Part shown: one piece after another, positions 15,691 through 21,372 of the stretch | How positions within the stretch are numbered: the first letter of the stretch is position 1 | Layout of the letters: every line of letters starts with the position of its first letter | Virus record (IMG/VR): IMGVR_UViG_3300038626_000004 | Location: 1 to 24,673 of that record | Origin: a virus | Length of the DNA stretch: 24,673 nucleotides | Reading direction: 5' to 3' (one strand) | Made by a program: the position numbers and the translations under genes | Notes under the pieces: generated by a model | The model's input: only the letters and a program-made list of their open reading frames with translations | Told to the model about the DNA's origin: nothing | The model's database searches: none

Positions 15691-16104
15691 TCACTCCCAC
15701 GGCTCGCACGCCAGCCCACACGCCTCTAGTACGTCATGATATCTAGGCCAGCGCCAGGTACTCGCAGCCACCGTGTCCCCCCTGGAGATCACACCGGCCC
15801 CCATCAGCGAGTGTAGCAGGGATGTGATCACCAAGGTAGCCACGCCTCGACCCCGGTGCTCCTCGCTGACATAGGCACCTATTACAGGCTGACCATCCCA
15901 CTCATAGGTAAGCGCGGCCCACCCGGTGATCTCTCCATCCTCAAGCGCTAGAGCGGTCCATGTGCTGCCGTCGTGGTGCGTGAGGCTCCACAGACCCCAG
16001 GCCACTGGACCGATCGTCAACTCGCGCAGGCGCGCGCGGTAGCCTACAGGCAGGTCACCCATTTTTGAGATCAGGATCTGATTCGATTTTCGCGGCGCGG
16101 CCAT
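15691..16104 (-). CDS. GNAT-family N-acetyltransferase
   Basis: This is 137 aa from the ATG at 16104; a GTG at 16128 would add 8 residues but lies inside a 15-bp block conserved at the other hairpin element. The GNAT acetyl-CoA motif A is clear: PVIGAYVSEEHRGRGVATLV followed by ITSLLHSLM, with RGRGVA as the pyrophosphate-binding R/Q-x-x-G-x-G/A signature. An upstream strand pair (TWTALALEDGEITGWAALTY) and a C-terminal RYHDVLEACGL complete the fold. The substrate is unknown. Such enzymes in phages can acetylate host proteins or inactivate small molecules. It sits inside the head-gene cluster between the Mu-F-like gene and the protease gene. Confidence 0.8.
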   Translation of the reverse strand: MAAPRKSNQILISKMGDLPVGYRARLRELTIGPVAWGLWSLTHHDGSTWTALALEDGEITGWAALTYEWDGQPVIGAYVSEEHRGRGVATLVITSLLHSLMGAGVISRGDTVAASTWRWPRYHDVLEACGLACEPWE

Positions 16105-16115
16105 TCCCTGAAGGG

Positions 16116-16130
16116 TACCACTGAGCACTT
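16116..16130. repeat. Upstream box shared with second hairpin element, copy 1
   Basis: TACCACTGAGCACTT here matches TACCACTGAACATTT at 24066-24080 at 13 of 15 positions. It lies 20 bp before the TTGACG of copy 1 but only 5 bp before that of copy 2, so it is a separate conserved block. It overlaps the alternative GTG start of the acetyltransferase gene and may be a protein-binding site. Confidence 0.4.
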
Positions 16131-16148
16131 GCCAGTATTAGTTTTTCA

Positions 16149-16270
16149 TTTGACGTTTCATGTTTCAACGTGGTAGGTTAAGCGACCAGCACGGTGGCGG
16201 CGGTGAGGCCCCAGCCAAGGCACCCCACCCGCATCCGTTCCTGGTCGCTTACCTGATACTACCTAAGGTG
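16149..16270 (+). ncRNA. Duplicated covarying hairpin element, copy 1 (candidate structured RNA)
   Basis: A long hairpin: AGGT (16175-16178) pairs with ACCT (16251-16254); after a one-base bulge AAGCGACCAG (16180-16189) pairs perfectly with CTGGTCGCTT (16241-16250); then ACGG (16191-16194) pairs with CCGT (16235-16238). The apex 16196-16236 is 40/41 identical to copy 2, as are the flanks (16149-16182 and 16253-16270, three differences in all). The stem arms differ but stay paired. TTGACG at 16150-16155 would serve as a -35 on the plus strand, but the implied start falls inside the left arm. The strand, and even whether the active form is RNA or single-stranded DNA, is therefore unsettled. Not a tRNA or any RNA family I recognise. 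Confidence 0.65.
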
Positions 16271-16285
16271 TACACGGATCCTGTT

Positions 16286-16299
16286 GTAGTGCGCTTGTA
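16286..16299 (+). promoter_or_regulatory. GTAGTGC-N-Y-TTG-Y-A control motif, site A
   Basis: GTAGTGCGCTTGTA overlaps the -35 of the ribbon-helix-helix gene. Three other intergenic sites share it (19011, 21339, 23859). It reads as two TTGTAGT-type half-sites with an 11-bp period (16284 and 16295). Confidence 0.55.
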
Positions 16300-16311
16300 G
16301 TTGTACTACAA
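16295..16311. promoter_or_regulatory. 17-bp palindromic operator TTGTAGT-TGT-ACTACAA
   Basis: Perfect 7-bp inverted repeat with a 3-bp centre, overlapping the spacer and -10 of the promoter for the ribbon-helix-helix gene. A further direct half-site TTGTAGT lies 11 bp upstream. The arrangement suits dimers of a ribbon-helix-helix repressor bound side by side, so negative autoregulation is likely (inference). Confidence 0.6.
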
Positions 16312-16318
16312 TCGCACT

Positions 16319-16516
16319 ATGGTTAAGAACAGGCCCATCCAGATACGATTGAACGAGGAAGAGCGCGCCGCCGTGGAGGCCCGCGCAGAGTCCGAGGGGA
16401 CCTCTATCAGCGCCGTCATTCGGAAGGCTATGGAAGTACACCTGAAGAGGCCGTGTGCCCGGTGCGGTGGTAGCGGTCGCGAGCCCCGCGCGTCGAGGCT
16501 CCTACCTGATGGATGA
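16319..16516 (+). CDS. Ribbon-helix-helix (CopG/Arc-like) DNA-binding protein with CxxC tail
   Basis: This is 65 aa from the ATG at 16319; the frame is open from 16301, but the promoter -10 ends at 16312. Residues 5-12 (RPIQIRLN) form the DNA-contacting strand, EEERAAVEARAESEG helix A and SISAVIRKAMEVHL helix B, the classic ribbon-helix-helix layout. After it comes RPCARCGGSGREP, a CxxCxGxG zinc-binding-like knuckle, unusual for Arc-type repressors. A palindromic operator overlaps its own promoter and similar sites recur in other control regions, so it may be a phage-wide regulator. It ends 20 bp from the convergent Mu-F-like gene. Confidence 0.8.
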   Translation: MVKNRPIQIRLNEEERAAVEARAESEGTSISAVIRKAMEVHLKRPCARCGGSGREPRASRLLPDG

Positions 16517-16536
16517 TCGGACAACGGTTTCGCTCG

Positions 16537-17397
16537 CTAGCCTACTAGGTCATCTAGCACCGGCTCCGCGTAGCACCTGCAGTTGACCGGCTGCCCGGGG
16601 CCACCCTCGGGGGGGTTGCCCCAACTGTACTCCACGCCCTCTCGAGCCGCGTGCTCGGGCCGCACGCGCTCATCGTTGGATGTGCGCCAAATGAACCGCT
16701 CCACGCCTAGGGCCTTCTGCCGCTGCTCCTGGACGGCGCCGTAGTACTTCCCCACCTGATCCCGGGCGATAAGCTTGGCGCGGCGCTCGGCGATCCCAAA
16801 GCGATCCTGAATCTGCTTCGCGATGTCCTTGTGTAGCGCCCCCACGCGCACCTGCTCCTGCACGAGGGTCTCGATCTCGTCATACATCCTCTGTGGCAAG
16901 TTGCGGATCAGGGATACGTTGGACGCTGTAAACGCCTCCGACGCTGCGGCTAGCCCCGGGTCACCGGCGAACACGTCGACGCCCAGGACAGAGCGCACTT
17001 GCTTGCCCATCTGAATTCGCTGCCAGGTCTCGACCTTTTGCGCGAACTCCCGAGACAGGGCATCCAGCGCACCGACCGACATGGCGCGGCGCAAGCTCTC
17101 GCGCGCGATCTCGATCAGCTCGTAGATGCGCCGGCCCTCGCCAGCGTCCAGGCGCGCGGAGTCCAGCACTGTGCGGTCGTGCGCTGCGGCCTCCACCATG
17201 GAGGGCAGCTCCTCGAGTAGCGGCTTTAGTTGATCCTGGGCCTGCCTAACGATACGCAGTAATGCACGCGCATACTCGCGCTCTACTCCCTTCGGGTAGA
17301 TCTGCCTTGGCACTCGCTTGCGTCGTCTACGCTTACCACCGAACGCGCGACGGATCGCTACCTCTGCGCGCGTGCGCGCGGCTCGTCGGTTAGGCAT
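16537..17397 (-). CDS. Head morphogenesis protein, Mu F/SPP1 gp7-like
   Basis: This is 286 aa from the ATG at 17397, which overlaps the portal stop by 8 bp; a GTG at 17448 would place extra basic codons inside the portal's acidic tail. The N-terminus is strongly basic ([20 protein letters not shown] and on). The C-terminal 90 residues carry the Mu F-like minor head signature: RAKLIARDQVGKYYGAVQEQ, FIWRTSNDERVRPEHAAREG and GQPVNCRCYAEPVL, with the NCRC cysteines. These proteins sit inside the head near the portal and may be injected with DNA. The position right after the portal is standard. Confidence 0.85.
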   Translation of the reverse strand: MPNRRAARTRAEVAIRRAFGGKRRRRKRVPRQIYPKGVEREYARALLRIVRQAQDQLKPLLEELPSMVEAAAHDRTVLDSARLDAGEGRRIYELIEIARESLRRAMSVGALDALSREFAQKVETWQRIQMGKQVRSVLGVDVFAGDPGLAAASEAFTASNVSLIRNLPQRMYDEIETLVQEQVRVGALHKDIAKQIQDRFGIAERRAKLIARDQVGKYYGAVQEQRQKALGVERFIWRTSNDERVRPEHAAREGVEYSWGNPPEGGPGQPVNCRCYAEPVLDDLVG

Positions 17398-18937
17398 CCT
17401 CGTCTTCCTCGTCTTGCTCCTCGCCCTCTGTGGGCTCACCTTCGGCACTCACGTTGTCACCGGGTGCCGGCGGGCTTTCGTCTCGGGGGTCTTCGCCTTC
17501 TTGAGTCTTGAGCCTTTCCATCTCGAGAGCGTCTGCCTCTGCCTGTGCTTGGTCCGCTTCGAGCTCTAGCTTTTCTCTCTCTTTCCAGTCTACCACGATC
17601 TCTGGTGAGTAGGCATCCCCCCCAAACAGCGACTGCGCCACCTCTTCCGGGTAAAGCACGCCAGCCTCGATCAGCACCTTCGCAGTCTCTGCATGTATCT
17701 GGCGCGTCTCTGCGATCTCCTTGTCGCTGGCCTCCTTGATCGGACGACCTTGAATTGACCATCGATCGGGGGTAGAACCCGCTTCTGCAAGAAGAGCCGC
17801 AGTAAGCTTTTCTAGTGCTGGTATTGGTTTATGATCTCGGTAAGTGCCTAGCGTGTCGTACCAGATCTGCAGATCACTCTCGCCGGTGGCGTTCAGACCT
17901 GCCGGGGATCTACCAAAAAGCACAGTGACGGGCATACCTACTGCGGCGGCAACGCGTGATTCAAAGCGATCCAGCAGGTCGGGGAGGCCGGTCAGCGGGG
18001 TCGCTTTGCGCTCGAATTCTTCTTCCCCGTCGATCACCATGGCGCGTACTATGGATCGGGACAGGTCCAGGGCTTGGAGTCGCCTTCGGAAGGCTTGATC
18101 GTCATCGTTGGCGAGGATCTGGGCCAGGCCTTGGATTTTAAAGACGCTCTGGGAGAAGTCTTGCGTTAGTGTGGCTGCCGCGTCCCACACGCCGTTAAAA
18201 TCTCTGAGTACACGGTACATCAGGGTCAGTGCAGAGTCGCCCCAGCCATCTGTGGTGCTGTCGGCGTTCACCACGCGCCCGCCGAAGCTGATCAGTCTAG
18301 ATTCGTGGATCTCGAATGGTTCCGCCCCCCACTGGCCATCCTGCTCGACGCCTCTAGAGATGGGGGACACCTGGAAGATACTGGGCTTGCGAAAGTTGGG
18401 CGCTAGGGGGTTGGAGTAGTACCACAGAGGGGTGCACTCTCGAGGCTCGAGGACGGTCAGGTAATCCACACTGCGGACGCCATCCAGATTCAGCGGGGTG
18501 CGTAGATCCTGCCCGTCATCCGCGCCGATGATGATCGCCCCACCACCGTACGCGCGCTCATAGTGTAGGGCCGCTCTGATCGTGCCCACAGCCCCCAGAT
18601 CTTTCCAGCGCTGCTCAATCTTTTCCTGCGTGTCCTTCGCGTCGTCCCCGGAGATCAGCAAGTCGAAGCCGGGTGCGATCGCGTCGTCAGGCAGCTTCTC
18701 AATCGCTCTAGCTGCGGTGTCGTCACCACGCATGAGGGCCACAGCCTGGTCATAGTCTACGATATCGGCCGCAAAGCTCGAGTGCGTGCGCTTATCTAGC
18801 GTGGTCCCCACACCACTGAGAGCGCTCGTCCACCCGTCCTCACGCCTAAGTAGTGGTAGACCATCCTTGCGCGGGCGTCCCCGGGGGTTACCGCTGATTC
18901 CCTTGACGTATCGGCCTGTTTTTGGGTCTCGTCCCAT
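17390..18937 (-). CDS. Portal protein (DUF1073-like) with GRP-rich N-terminal tag
   Basis: This is 515 aa from the ATG at 18937; the frame also opens at 18994, but the residues before MGRDPKTG look non-coding. The dodecameric portal is the DNA channel of the head. DUF1073 hallmarks are clear: [44 protein letters not shown] and [20 protein letters not shown] followed by [11 protein letters not shown]. The C-terminal 40 residues are extremely acidic ([12 protein letters not shown]). Oddly, the first 25 residues ([19 protein letters not shown]) mimic a DUF5681-type tag also found on the small terminase of this phage. No Shine-Dalgarno is seen; CACAAT lies six bases before the ATG, so the start may be leaderless. 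Confidence 0.87.
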   Translation of the reverse strand: MGRDPKTGRYVKGISGNPRGRPRKDGLPLLRREDGWTSALSGVGTTLDKRTHSSFAADIVDYDQAVALMRGDDTAARAIEKLPDDAIAPGFDLLISGDDAKDTQEKIEQRWKDLGAVGTIRAALHYERAYGGGAIIIGADDGQDLRTPLNLDGVRSVDYLTVLEPRECTPLWYYSNPLAPNFRKPSIFQVSPISRGVEQDGQWGAEPFEIHESRLISFGGRVVNADSTTDGWGDSALTLMYRVLRDFNGVWDAAATLTQDFSQSVFKIQGLAQILANDDDQAFRRRLQALDLSRSIVRAMVIDGEEEFERKATPLTGLPDLLDRFESRVAAAVGMPVTVLFGRSPAGLNATGESDLQIWYDTLGTYRDHKPIPALEKLTAALLAEAGSTPDRWSIQGRPIKEASDKEIAETRQIHAETAKVLIEAGVLYPEEVAQSLFGGDAYSPEIVVDWKEREKLELEADQAQAEADALEMERLKTQEGEDPRDESPPAPGDNVSAEGEPTEGEEQDEEDEDA

Positions 18938-19010
18938 GCACGGATTGTGCCATAAATTAGCGGTGGGATCCCTGTTTTCTGGGCAAGAATGCATTAACAG
19001 GCTGTACAGG

Positions 19011-19024
19011 GTAGTGCGTTTGTA
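19011..19024 (+). promoter_or_regulatory. GTAGTGC-N-Y-TTG-Y-A control motif, site B
   Basis: GTAGTGCGTTTGTA lies in the 100-bp divergent gap between the portal (minus) and the pentapeptide gene (plus). TATACC follows at 19031-19036, two bases before the ATG at 19038, so the promoter is not a clean sigma70 match. The motif could control both divergent genes. Confidence 0.5.
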
Positions 19025-19037
19025 TTACGGTATACCA

Positions 19038-19586
19038 ATGACCGACACGGATCTGAAACAGACACTAAAAATGCACTCTAAGTGGCTGCGCGGCGAAGCC
19101 GAAGGCGAGCGCGCGGACCTTCGACACGCGGACCTTCGACGCGCGGACCTTCGACGCGCGAATCTTCAAGGCGCGGACCTTCGACACGCGACCCTGTACG
19201 GCGCGGACCTTCGACGCGCGGACCTTCAAGGCGCGAACCTTCGATACGCGACCCTTCGACGCGCGGACCTTCGATACGCGACCCTGCACGGCGCGGACCT
19301 TCAAGGCGCGAACCTTCGACGCGCGGACCTTCGACACGCGACCCTTCAAGGCGCGGTCTACAGCTGGCAGTCTCATTCGTTGATCGCCGAGACACTGAGA
19401 CAAGCTGCCGGGGACTCAATCTCACGCAGATCCCTAGCGGGTCTGATCCTAGTCTCACATGATTGGTGCTGGGATGTGTGGGATACACTCGATCATCCTG
19501 AGAGGGCCTGGGCGCTAGATGTCTTGCGAGGGTGTGTACAAGACGGTGATGAAGCGCCTGAGATTTTGAAAGGAACCGACAAATGA
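19038..19586 (+). CDS. Pentapeptide-repeat protein
   Basis: This is 182 aa from the ATG at 19038; the open frame extends back to 18786, but that part is antisense to the portal. After a 25-residue helix ([18 protein letters not shown]), residues 26-105 are 16 uninterrupted A-[DNT]-L-X-X repeats, enough for four turns of the right-handed quadrilateral beta-helix used by DNA-mimicking Qnr/MfpA proteins. A C-terminal globular part ([20 protein letters not shown], then [17 protein letters not shown]) follows. The function is unknown; DNA mimicry or gyrase protection is a family-based guess. No Shine-Dalgarno is seen. It is the first gene of a coupled chain leading to the amidase. Confidence 0.85.
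   Translation: MTDTDLKQTLKMHSKWLRGEAEGERADLRHADLRRADLRRANLQGADLRHATLYGADLRRADLQGANLRYATLRRADLRYATLHGADLQGANLRRADLRHATLQGAVYSWQSHSLIAETLRQAAGDSISRRSLAGLILVSHDWCWDVWDTLDHPERAWALDVLRGCVQDGDEAPEILKGTDK
19113..19352. repeat. Sixteen-copy 15-bp tandem repeat encoding the pentapeptides
   Basis: The coding DNA is itself a near-perfect tandem repeat with consensus GCGGACCTTCGACGC. All sixteen units begin with the same GCG Ala codon, and Leu is only CTT or CTG. Codon homogeneity this high points to recent expansion by slippage or unequal recombination rather than only protein-level selection. The repeat also creates long false ORFs on both strands. Confidence 0.9.
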
Positions 19587-19813
19587 GCAACACACACGAG
19601 ACGGTACCTCCAGGTGCTAGGGCTTGTGTCATCTGCGCTAAGCTCTTCGAGCCTTACACCCTGGGGCAAGAGGCATGTCACGCATGCACACAGATCGAGC
19701 GCCTCACGGCAAGGATCACCGAAGCGCTGGAGCACCTGGAGGGGTGCGAGGACATGGGGCGCGCTGCGTTGGTGGACGCAGCGCTTGCCGCTATGGAGGC
19801 GCTTGCAGAGTAA
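19583..19813 (+). CDS. Small zinc-ribbon-like protein
   Basis: This is a 76-aa protein with an AAAGGA ribosome-binding site; its ATG overlaps the stop of the pentapeptide gene. Two CxxC knuckles, CVIC (15-18) and CHAC (32-35), are spaced as in a compact zinc ribbon. They are followed by one long helix ([20 protein letters not shown] and on) that could dimerise. The family is not recognised. Such proteins in phages often bind nucleic acid or host proteins. It is part of the coupled chain 19038-20707; its stop shares a base with the next start (TAATG). Confidence 0.68.
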   Translation: MSNTHETVPPGARACVICAKLFEPYTLGQEACHACTQIERLTARITEALEHLEGCEDMGRAALVDAALAAMEALAE

Positions 19814-19989
19814 TGTCAATGCAATCATTTACAGGGTCTGTGTTCCGCATCGAGCTAGGGGATCATGCAGGAAAGTGGCGAGGACGTATCAACATCTCTT
19901 GTCTGGTAGCAGAGCAGGCCGTTTTCGACACGCGCGAGGAGGCTTGGGGCTGGATCATCAGGAAATTCGAGGAAAGGGCCGGGAAATGA
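19813..19989 (+). CDS. Uncharacterised 58-aa protein
   Basis: The ATG at 19813 overlaps the upstream stop (TAATG). The frame extends upstream to 19675, but the overlap favours this start. The sequence [20 protein letters not shown], then KWRGRINISCLVAEQAVFDT and REEAWGWIIRKFEERAGK, suggests three strands followed by an amphipathic helix. No membrane segment is seen, so it is not an obvious holin. The family is unknown. The context is lysis/accessory. Confidence 0.62.
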   Translation: MSMQSFTGSVFRIELGDHAGKWRGRINISCLVAEQAVFDTREEAWGWIIRKFEERAGK

Positions 19990-20030
19990 GCAACGAAGAA
20001 GAACTGGCGAAGGACGGTATTGAGCTATGA
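19986..20030 (+). CDS. 14-codon ORF bridging into the amidase gene
   Basis: ATG at 19986 overlaps the preceding stop (ATGA), and its own stop overlaps the amidase start (ATGA at 20027). It would encode MSNEEELAKDGIEL. Its most likely job is to carry terminating ribosomes to the amidase start, since the amidase has no separate ribosome-binding site that I can see. A functional micropeptide cannot be excluded. Confidence 0.45.
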   Translation: MSNEEELAKDGIEL

Positions 20031-20707
20031 AGATCGACATCGCGATCCAATGCCCCTCTAAGCGGTCCCTATTACACCGGCGCAAGCTAGAGCCATACGG
20101 TCTTGCGGTGCACACCAGCGGGCGGGGGATCATCAGGCGAGCCATGCGCAAGGGCGTGGACCCGATAGATCTGGCCTTGGCGTGGTATCAGCGCAAAGGA
20201 TCCGTGCACTTCGTGATCGACTACGACGGCACGATCTACCAGATCCTAGACACGGCTGTCCGGGGAGCTCACATCGGCGTGTCCAGACTCGAGCGTAGGC
20301 GCTACCTCAACGGCACCTGGCACAAACGCCTTAGTCATGAGGGCGTGGTGCGCTGGCATAAGCGCTGGCCCGGTTTCAAGAGCCCGCAACACCTCTACCC
20401 CGGCAAGAGCCCAAACGGCGCCTACATCGGTGTGGAGGTCCTACCGCTGTCCCATATGCGTGTGGTGACCGGTGGGGGGCATAAGGGGACGTGGTTTACT
20501 GAGCGGCAGTACTCAGCGGTTGCCCGCCTGTGGATTGCCCTGTGGGTACAGCACGGTACTTGGGGCTGCAACGCGCTATCCCCCGGCCCACGGCTGGTGG
20601 GTCATGAGGACGTGGACGCCTTCGGGCGGTGGGATCCGTTTGGCGGCTGGGACCCGGGCGCCATGCGTGTGCGGCCGCGCTTCGATTGGAATCTGGTCTT
20701 CGAGTGA
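20027..20707 (+). CDS. N-acetylmuramoyl-L-alanine amidase (Amidase_2), endolysin candidate
   Basis: A 226-aa zinc amidase that would cut the MurNAc-L-Ala bond of peptidoglycan. Amidase_2 features: H29 in AVHTSGRG; SVHFVIDYDGTIYQILDTAV (58-77) then RGAHIG with H81; IGVEV (134-138); and the C-terminal zinc site H193 in VGHEDV with D209 in GWDPG. H29, H193 and D209 are the predicted zinc ligands. No signal peptide or wall-binding domain is present, so export would need a holin, which is not evident here. An extra insert around 90-125 is rich in basic and aromatic residues. It is the last gene of the coupled chain. The likely role is host lysis, although a virion or prophage-exclusion role is possible. 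Confidence 0.85.
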   Translation: MKIDIAIQCPSKRSLLHRRKLEPYGLAVHTSGRGIIRRAMRKGVDPIDLALAWYQRKGSVHFVIDYDGTIYQILDTAVRGAHIGVSRLERRRYLNGTWHKRLSHEGVVRWHKRWPGFKSPQHLYPGKSPNGAYIGVEVLPLSHMRVVTGGGHKGTWFTERQYSAVARLWIALWVQHGTWGCNALSPGPRLVGHEDVDAFGRWDPFGGWDPGAMRVRPRFDWNLVFE

Positions 20708-20812
20708 TGCCCCCTGTACACTACCCCCGCAGTGCTGTGCTACCATGCACGGACAAATCAGGCGTCCCGTCACGTGGTGAGGGGGATGGCCTACAAGGAA
20801 AGGCAAAATACA

Positions 20813-21058
20813 GTGACCCATACAGCAAACGGCGTACTAATTCACAAACAAGTTTGTGGCGGTCGCCTCGAGATGCGCGTCAACGACAAGCGCGCAAAAG
20901 GCGCCTACGAGCTTTGGACCTGCGAGAAGGGGCAGGAGTGTAAAGGATCTCCTGCTGCTCGTGGCTACCCTTACGTAGGTAGAGGTAAGTGCCTGCGCGA
21001 GCCCGGCCCGGTGCCTGATAAAGATCTCGACTTTGATCTGAGCGACACCGAAGAATAG
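20813..21058 (+). CDS. Small Cys-rich protein with acidic tail
   Basis: The GTG at 20813 is chosen because AGGAAAGG lies 9 nt upstream; an in-frame ATG at 20786 is possible and would make 90 aa. The 81-aa product has four Cys (VCGG, WTCEKGQECKG, GKCLREPG) that may bind zinc, and an acidic end DKDLDFDLSDTEE. The last eight codons and the following bases are an exact copy of the end of the gene at 21373-21729. The family is not recognised. Confidence 0.58.
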   Translation: MTHTANGVLIHKQVCGGRLEMRVNDKRAKGAYELWTCEKGQECKGSPAARGYPYVGRGKCLREPGPVPDKDLDFDLSDTEE

Positions 21059-21064
21059 AGCAGG
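21034..21064 (+). repeat. 31-bp direct repeat, copy 1
   Basis: Identical to 21705-21735. It covers the final codons (LSDTEE and stop) of the Cys-rich gene plus AGAGCAGG after the stop. It may mark the junction of a duplicated or exchanged module. Confidence 0.85.
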
Positions 21065-21075
21065 GCCCTGGGAGA

Positions 21076-21300
21076 ATGGCTAGTATTCGGGGAAAGCTCA
21101 CACGAGAGTTGGTGTACCGGCTTGTTACAGCAGGTAACAACGTAACCGACATTGCCAGGCTCGCAGGAGTGTCTCGACCAACCGTTTACGCATGGATGCG
21201 AGGGCAGGGTGCGCACGCAAAGTCTCTTGTCAAACTGGCAGAATTGACTGATGCTCACCTTCCTAGCGAATTTGATGCATTGCTAGAGGAGAAGAAATAA
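21076..21300 (+). CDS. Helix-turn-helix DNA-binding protein
   Basis: This 74-aa protein is almost entirely a homeodomain-like helix-turn-helix: RELVYRLVTAGNNVTDIARL then AGVSRPTVYAWMRGQG (recognition helix SRPTVYAWM), followed by a helix SLVKLAELTD. It probably acts as a small transcription or recombination regulator. GGGAG lies only one base before the ATG, so the ribosome-binding site is atypical. A clear Rho-independent terminator follows immediately. It sits between the two copies of the 31-bp repeat. Confidence 0.76.
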   Translation: MASIRGKLTRELVYRLVTAGNNVTDIARLAGVSRPTVYAWMRGQGAHAKSLVKLAELTDAHLPSEFDALLEEKK

Positions 21301-21301
21301 A

Positions 21302-21323
21302 AGAGATCCCGGGGTCTCTTTTT
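21302..21323 (+). terminator. Rho-independent terminator after the HTH gene
   Basis: AGAGATCCC/GGGGTCTCT (21302-21319) forms a 7-bp stem with a CCGG loop and one G-U pair, followed by TTTTT. It ends the accessory-island transcript from upstream, so the gene at 21373 needs its own promoter. Confidence 0.72.
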
Positions 21324-21337
21324 GTGCAAGAAAGGTG

Positions 21338-21365
21338 TTGCAAACGCACTACAATCTGATAGAGT
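21338..21365 (+). promoter_or_regulatory. Promoter of the acidic-tailed gene, with control motif site D
   Basis: TTGCAA (21338-21343), 16 bp, TAGAGT (21360-21365), then seven bases to the ATG at 21373, again consistent with a leaderless message. The minus strand of 21339-21352 reads GTAGTGCGTTTGCA, one of the four copies of the shared control motif, and overlaps the -35. Confidence 0.48.
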
Positions 21366-21372
21366 CTTAGAC

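Larger units (their letters stand above)
16284..16312 (+). promoter_or_regulatory. Promoter of the ribbon-helix-helix gene (leaderless)
   Basis: TTGTAG (16284-16289), 17 bp, TACAAT (16307-16312), then six bases to the ATG at 16319. The predicted transcription start coincides with the start codon, and no Shine-Dalgarno is present, so the mRNA is probably leaderless. The promoter is packed with operator half-sites (see the palindrome entry). Confidence 0.6.

Noticed and set aside
16149-16270. tRNA, integron attC site or Rho-independent terminator as explanation of the hairpin
   Set aside because: No cloverleaf or anticodon arm; attC sites conserve the ends and vary the loop, the reverse of what is seen; there is no T tract after the stem.
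17398-17448. GTG start of the Mu-F-like gene at 17448
   Set aside because: The added residues are the other-frame reading of the portal's acidic tail; the ATG at 17397 gives the usual short overlap.
18786-19037. N-terminal extension of the pentapeptide ORF
   Set aside because: It is antisense to the portal gene, with no family features; the ATG at 19038 starts a sensible N-terminal helix.
19113-19352. CRISPR array
   Set aside because: Repeats are 15 bp, contiguous, in frame and without unique spacers; they encode pentapeptide repeats.
19065-19632. Minus-strand ORFs of 112 and 184 codons across the pentapeptide array
   Set aside because: They arise because a 15-bp tandem repeat is open in several frames; their repeats (VRASK, GSRVE) match no family and the plus-strand pentapeptide pattern is canonical.
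20744-20779. 11-codon ORF (MHGQIRRPVTW) as a leader peptide before the Cys-rich gene
   Set aside because: No ribosome-binding site or attenuator-like structure could be supported.
21322-21372. TTG start for the acidic-tailed gene
   Set aside because: It lies in the T tract of a Rho-independent terminator and upstream of the predicted promoter.
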